Shown here: in pieces, positions 14,552-17,925 of the stretch
Numbering within the stretch: the stretch's first letter is position 1
Layout of the letters: each line of letters starts with the position of its first letter
Source of the DNA: an uncultured Coriobacteriaceae bacterium
GTDB lineage: Bacteria > Actinomycetota > Coriobacteriia > Coriobacteriales > Eggerthellaceae
Assembly (NCBI GenBank): GCA_900552585.1
Contig: USAB01000033.1
Span: 1-17,925, forward strand
Direction of reading: 5' to 3'
Length of the DNA: 17,925 nucleotides
The notes under the pieces: generated by a model
Databases searched by the model: none
What the model was told of the DNA's origin: nothing
Seen by the model: only the letters and a program-made list of their open reading frames with translations
Translations under genes and position numbers: made by a program

Positions 14552-16054
14552 GTGATCAAGCTCTATAACACCCAGACCCGTACGAAAGAGGAGTTCCATC
14601 CGCGTGAAGAGGGCACGGTGCACATGTACGTGTGCGGCCCGACGGTGTACAACTACATCCATATCGGCAACGCCCGCACGTTCATCTCGTTCGACACCAT
14701 CCGCCGCTACTTCATCTGGCGCGGCTACAACGTGACATTCGTGCAGAACCTGACGGACGTGGATGACAAGATCATCAACAAAGCCCGGGAAGAGGGGCGC
14801 ACGGCGGCGGAGGTCGCTGCGGAATACAGCCAGGCGTTCATCGAGGACATGCACGCCGCCGGCGTCATGGACCCGGACGTGCGTCCGCGCGCTACGCAGG
14901 AGATCCCGGCCATGATTGAGCTCATCCAGGCCATCATCGACAATGGCCATGCGTACGTGGAGGACGGCGACGTCTACTTCGACGTGCGTTCGTTCCCGCA
15001 ATACGGCAAGCTTTCGCACCGCGACGTGGACGAGATGGAGAGCGGTCATCGCGACCTGGTGTCCGACGGCGTGACGGGCGTGGCGGACCGCAAGCACGAC
15101 CCGCTGGACTTCGCGCTGTGGAAGGCCTCGAAGCCCGGCGAGCCCGCCTGGGATTCGCCGTGGGGCCCCGGTCGTCCCGGCTGGCATATCGAATGCTCGG
15201 CCATGTCGCGCAAGTACCTGGGCCTGCCGCTGGACATCCATGGCGGCGGCGCCGACCTGGTGTTCCCGCATCATGAGAACGAGACGGCCCAGAGCGAGGC
15301 CGCGTATGGCGAGACGTTCTGCAACTACTGGATGCACGGCGGCATGCTGCAGATCAACAAGGAGAAGATGAGCAAGTCGCTGGGCAACTTCCTGCTGCTG
15401 CGCGACGTGCTGAAGACCACGCGCCCCGCGGTGCTGCGCATGCTGATGCTGCAGACGCATTACCGCAGCCCGCTGGATTTCTCGGATACGCGTCTGCAGG
15501 AGGCCGAGGCGTCACTGAACCGCATCGAGAACACCGTCAAGAACCTGGACTGGCTGCTTTCCACGGCCGACGAGGGGCCGGCGACGCTGGACGGCGCCGC
15601 GCTAAAGGCGAACGTGGAGCAGCTGCGCCAGGGGTTCGTGGAATCCATGGACGACGACTTCAACACGGCCGGTGCGCTGGGATGCCTGTTCTCGTTCGTG
15701 AACGACCTGAATGCCCAGGTGGCGAACAGGACCATCTCCACTGCCGATGCCGGTGCCGTCACGGAGGCGCGCGACGCGGTCATCGAGCTGCTGGGCGTTC
15801 TGGGCATCCAGGCGGAAGGCAAGGAAGAGGGAGCCTCCGGCTTCCCGGTGGAGACCGTCGAGCTGGCAGCCCGTCTGGCAGGCTATGCCGGCGACAATGC
15901 CGCCGAAGCGGCACAGGCGCTGTTGGATGCGCGTGCGACTGCCCGCAAGGCGAAGGATTTCGGCTTGGCCGACGCTATCCGCGATGGCCTGACGGATCTG
16001 GGATTCACCGTGGAAGACACGCCGCAGGGCGCGCGCGTGACGTACGAGGGCTGA
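14552..16054 (+). CDS. cysS: Cysteinyl-tRNA synthetase
   Basis: A class I synthetase of 500 residues that charges tRNA-Cys. The HIGH-equivalent is H37-I-G-N40. The KMSKS motif is K272-M-S-K-S276 followed by LGN. Zinc ligands that read out cysteine are C28 (YVCGPTVYNY), C215 (HIECSAM), H240 and E244 (HHENE). The C-terminal part from about 330 is the DALR helical bundle and small end domain (ARKAKDFGLADAIRDGL). The start is GTG, with AAAGG seven bases upstream, giving MIKLYNTQTRTKEEF as in homologues. It lies 72 bases after ispF on the same strand with no terminator between, so it is probably in the same transcript. Confidence 0.97.
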   Translation: MIKLYNTQTRTKEEFHPREEGTVHMYVCGPTVYNYIHIGNARTFISFDTIRRYFIWRGYNVTFVQNLTDVDDKIINKAREEGRTAAEVAAEYSQAFIEDMHAAGVMDPDVRPRATQEIPAMIELIQAIIDNGHAYVEDGDVYFDVRSFPQYGKLSHRDVDEMESGHRDLVSDGVTGVADRKHDPLDFALWKASKPGEPAWDSPWGPGRPGWHIECSAMSRKYLGLPLDIHGGGADLVFPHHENETAQSEAAYGETFCNYWMHGGMLQINKEKMSKSLGNFLLLRDVLKTTRPAVLRMLMLQTHYRSPLDFSDTRLQEAEASLNRIENTVKNLDWLLSTADEGPATLDGAALKANVEQLRQGFVESMDDDFNTAGALGCLFSFVNDLNAQVANRTISTADAGAVTEARDAVIELLGVLGIQAEGKEEGASGFPVETVELAARLAGYAGDNAAEAAQALLDARATARKAKDFGLADAIRDGLTDLGFTVEDTPQGARVTYEG

Positions 16055-16227
16055 TCTGCGTCGGAACGGTTCATTGCAAGCGGATTCGCTGCATGCGCAT
16101 CTCGGAAAGGGAGCGCGTGCAGCGGCTTTCTCCGTCTCTGTACCTGTCGGGTGTTGCGGGCGGTCTGCGGCGGCACCCCGTAGCGGCATCTTGCGGCAGC
16201 AGGGGGGTGCGCGTTCGGGGATGCGTC
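16055..16227. other. Convergent gap between cysS and the phosphoesterase gene
   Basis: The 173 bases are GC-rich and hold no gene. GCACCCC near 16173 can pair with GGGGTGC near 16203, and upstream GGGTG offers a competing partner. Neither pairing is followed by a T-tract on either strand, so I do not call a terminator. Confidence 0.4.
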
Positions 16228-16689
16228 TTACTCGGCGGGCAGTTCGATGAAGCGCACGGCGCGCACTTCGCCGTCTTCCACGGTCATGCGCGCGATGCCG
16301 GCTTTCGAGCCGCCGCGCGGGAAGCTGCACGAGCCGGGGTTCACGTACCGCACGCCCTGGATGACCTCGTTTCGCGGCACGTGCGTATGGCCATGCACGA
16401 CCACCTGCACGTCCGGTGCGGGGATGCCGATATCCTGGGGCCTGTGCACCACCAGGAATTTCACGCCGCCCAGCGTGGGCGACACGCTGAAGCGCACCGT
16501 GGGGTCCCACATCGTGCCCCGGTCGCAGTTGCCCAGCACGGCAATCGTCGGCGCAACGGATTCCAGCTCCCACAGTAGCCGCGGGTCCTCCACGTCACCG
16601 GCGCAGATGATGCGGTCGCATCCCTGCAGCGCTTCGATGGCGGCAGCGGGCAGATGGCGGTGTATGTCGGATATCAGTCCCAGTTCCAT
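16228..16689 (-). CDS. YfcE/MJ0936-type metallophosphoesterase
   Basis: A 153-residue calcineurin-like phosphoesterase with all metal-binding signatures: D8 and H10 (SDIHRH; the common form is SDTHG), D32 (CAGDVED), N54 and D56 (GNCD), H82 (VVHRP), and H101 and H103 (HGHTHVP), then the family NPGS (117-120). These enzymes cleave phosphodiester bonds in general assays; the physiological substrate is unknown. The start MELGLISDIH fits homologues. The longer frame upstream runs through the rlmB promoter and is unlikely. No Shine-Dalgarno of the usual kind precedes the ATG, and a TACAAT box ends seven bases before it, so translation may be leaderless. The gene is an opposite-strand insert between cysS and rlmB. 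Confidence 0.88.
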   Translation of the reverse strand: MELGLISDIHRHLPAAAIEALQGCDRIICAGDVEDPRLLWELESVAPTIAVLGNCDRGTMWDPTVRFSVSPTLGGVKFLVVHRPQDIGIPAPDVQVVVHGHTHVPRNEVIQGVRYVNPGSCSFPRGGSKAGIARMTVEDGEVRAVRFIELPAE

Positions 16690-16696
16690 GCATCCG

Positions 16697-16702
16697 ATTG
16701 TA
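16697..16702 (-). promoter_or_regulatory. Candidate -10 for a leaderless phosphoesterase transcript
   Basis: TACAAT on the minus strand ends seven bases before the ATG at 16689, so transcription would begin at or next to the start codon. No good -35 is visible. Confidence 0.4.
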
Positions 16703-16752
16703 CTCTTCTCGTGCGCCGCGGCGGAGAACGCATGCCCGGCGTTCGCACGTCC

Positions 16753-16758
16753 TATAAT
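16753..16758 (+). promoter_or_regulatory. -10 box of the rlmB promoter
   Basis: A perfect TATAAT lies 61 bases before the rlmB ATG. The -35 position (around 16730, GCATGC) is poor. The box is divergent from the minus-strand phosphoesterase. Confidence 0.5.
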
Positions 16759-16819
16759 GCCAAGGGAGAAAACGCGCCCGCACGGGCGAATCATTCGCAA
16801 CAGACAAGGAAAGAGGACC

Positions 16820-17608
16820 ATGGCCGAATACATCGAGGGAAAGCGTCCGGTTATCGAGGCGCTGCGCGGCGGTACGCCCATCAAGCGCGTGCTGATTGCG
16901 GACGGCATCAAGCGCGACGGCCTGGTCAACGACATCATGCGCAAGGCGAAGAACCGCAGCATCCCCGTGAGCATGGTGCCGCGCAAGGAGCTGGAGAAGC
17001 GCTCGGCCCGCGGCAGCCATCAGGGCGTCATGGCGGAGGCGAAGCCGTACGCGTACGCATCGCTGCAGGACGTTATCGACGCTGCCGAAAAGGATGCGGA
17101 GGCGCGCAACGGCGCAGCGCTCGTGCTGCTGCTGGATCATATCACGGACGCCGGCAACCTGGGCGCCATCGCCCGGTCCGCGGAAGTGGTGGGCGCATCC
17201 GGCATCGTCATCCCGAACAAGCGCAGCGCGCATGTGACGGCGGCCACGTACAAGAGTTCGGCGGGTGCCATTATCAATGTGAAGATTGCCCAGGTCGCGA
17301 ATCTGGGACAGGCCATCGACCGCCTGAAGGAGGCGGGATTTTGGGTCGCCGGCGCCAGCGAGCATGCCACGGACAGCATCTGGGATTCGAACCTCAAGGG
17401 CAAGATGGGCCTGGTCATGGGCAACGAGGAAGAGGGCCTGGCGCGCCTGACGCGCGAGAACTGCGACTTCCTGATGGCGCTGCCGCAGGTGGGCACGACG
17501 CAGTCGCTGAATGTGGCGCAGGCGTCCACGGCTGTCATGTACGAATGGCTGCGCCAGAACTGGGCCGGCATGGGCGTCCAGAGCAACACAGGGGACGCGG
17601 CGCGGTAG
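16820..17608 (+). CDS. rlmB: 23S rRNA (guanosine-2'-O-)-methyltransferase RlmB-like
   Basis: A TrmH group 3 SPOUT methyltransferase of 262 residues, standard for RlmB/YacO, which 2'-O-methylates a guanosine of 23S rRNA in E. coli. An N-terminal L30e-like substrate-binding domain lies at about 1-75 (YIEGKRPVIEALRGG, then SRGSHQG-type RGSHQGV). The catalytic domain has motif 1 N113-LGAIAR119, the SAHVTAATYKSSAGAI helix, motif 2 MGNEEEGL (G201, E203) and motif 3 with Q228-S-L-N231. Motif 3 reads LPQVGTTQSLNV instead of the common IPM..VESLNV. AAGGAAAGAGGA precedes the ATG. The neighbouring downstream yacP-type gene follows the usual Firmicutes order. Confidence 0.92.
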   Translation: MAEYIEGKRPVIEALRGGTPIKRVLIADGIKRDGLVNDIMRKAKNRSIPVSMVPRKELEKRSARGSHQGVMAEAKPYAYASLQDVIDAAEKDAEARNGAALVLLLDHITDAGNLGAIARSAEVVGASGIVIPNKRSAHVTAATYKSSAGAIINVKIAQVANLGQAIDRLKEAGFWVAGASEHATDSIWDSNLKGKMGLVMGNEEEGLARLTRENCDFLMALPQVGTTQSLNVAQASTAVMYEWLRQNWAGMGVQSNTGDAAR

Positions 17609-17722
17609 GAACCGGCGCACCGGAACAACGGCGCGCTAACAACGCGATACGAGAACAGGCAGTACGGCGGCTTCGCAAGCACGGGTCCGCCGCAGGAACC
17701 GGACGGGAAGGGGCGAACGGCG

Positions 17723-17925
17723 ATGGTGATGAATCGCAGGCGGATGTTGATAGTGGACGGCTACAACGTGCTGCGAAGCGGGTACCGCTATCAGAACATC
17801 GCTGCGCCGGACTACACGGACGACTCGTTCAACACGGCCCGCGAGACACTGCTGAAGGACGTCATCTCGTTCGCGGGCAAGACGTACCGTGCCTACATCG
17901 TCTATGACGGGGGAGGCAACGAGGT
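17723..17925 (+). CDS. yacP: YacP-type NYN-domain RNA-binding/nuclease protein, 3' end cut by window
   Basis: The first 67 codons of a gene run off the right edge. It begins MVMNRRRMLIVDGYNVLRSG, with the diagnostic D12-G-Y-N15 of PIN-like NYN domains, then a helix (FNTARETLLKDVISFAGK) and a second strand ending in VYDGGGNE. In B. subtilis, the YacP (Rae1) family member is an mRNA nuclease acting at the ribosome. GGGAAGGGG about 10 bases upstream supports ATG 17723; in-frame ATGs at 17729 and 17744 are alternatives. It lies 114 bases after rlmB, with no clear terminator between, so the two are probably co-transcribed. Confidence 0.88.
   Translation, partial: MVMNRRRMLIVDGYNVLRSGYRYQNIAAPDYTDDSFNTARETLLKDVISFAGKTYRAYIVYDGGGNE

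Overview
The window is about 18 kb of GC-rich chromosomal DNA packed with conserved housekeeping genes. It looks like an actinobacterium, most likely of the class Coriobacteriia (Eggerthellaceae-like). That placement rests on GC-rich codon use, GTG/TTG starts, Shine-Dalgarno sites of the AAAGG/GGAGG type and the style of the proteins (long-form HPF, an ilvE of this subtype, ClpC without neighbouring ctsR/mcsAB). It is an inference from composition and gene content, not from a marker gene. No phage, transposon, CRISPR array, toxin-antitoxin pair or defence island was seen.

Left part (1-5540): the 3' part of a membrane-anchored L,D-transpeptidase with a very basic N-terminal tail; an MTA/SAH deaminase-type amidohydrolase; and branched-chain aminotransferase ilvE. 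ilvE converges on hpf, the ribosome hibernation factor on the minus strand. Two oppositely oriented terminators separate ilvE and hpf. The deaminase and IlvE both touch methionine/SAM-derived metabolites, but co-regulation is not shown.

Middle (5540-10345): a SpoU/TrmH-family RNA methyltransferase, a tRNA-Pro(CGG) with a strong promoter, tatA directly behind the tRNA, greA with a textbook terminator, and lysS. lysS is unusual: one uninterrupted frame encodes a complete class II lysyl-tRNA synthetase, an Ala/Glu-rich linker and a complete HD-domain metal-dependent hydrolase. A 401-base gene-free stretch follows, holding the lysS terminator, a cluster of ACTTAA-type boxes and a palindromic operator candidate in front of clpC.

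Right part (10346-17925): clpC, ispD-ispF (MEP isoprenoid pathway), cysS, a small metallophosphoesterase on the opposite strand, rlmB, and the start of a YacP-type NYN nuclease gene cut by the window edge. The order lysS-clpC-ispD-ispF-cysS-rlmB-yacP is a contracted version of the classic Bacillus subtilis lysS-ctsR-mcsA-mcsB-clpC-radA-disA-yacL-ispD-ispF-gltX-cysE-cysS-mrnC-rlmB-yacP block.

The most interesting points are the LysRS-HD fusion, the clpC upstream region (HAIR-like inverted repeat over a -10 box plus an AT-rich box cluster where ctsR is absent), and the tRNA-Pro/tatA arrangement. I did not find a clearly new multi-gene system.
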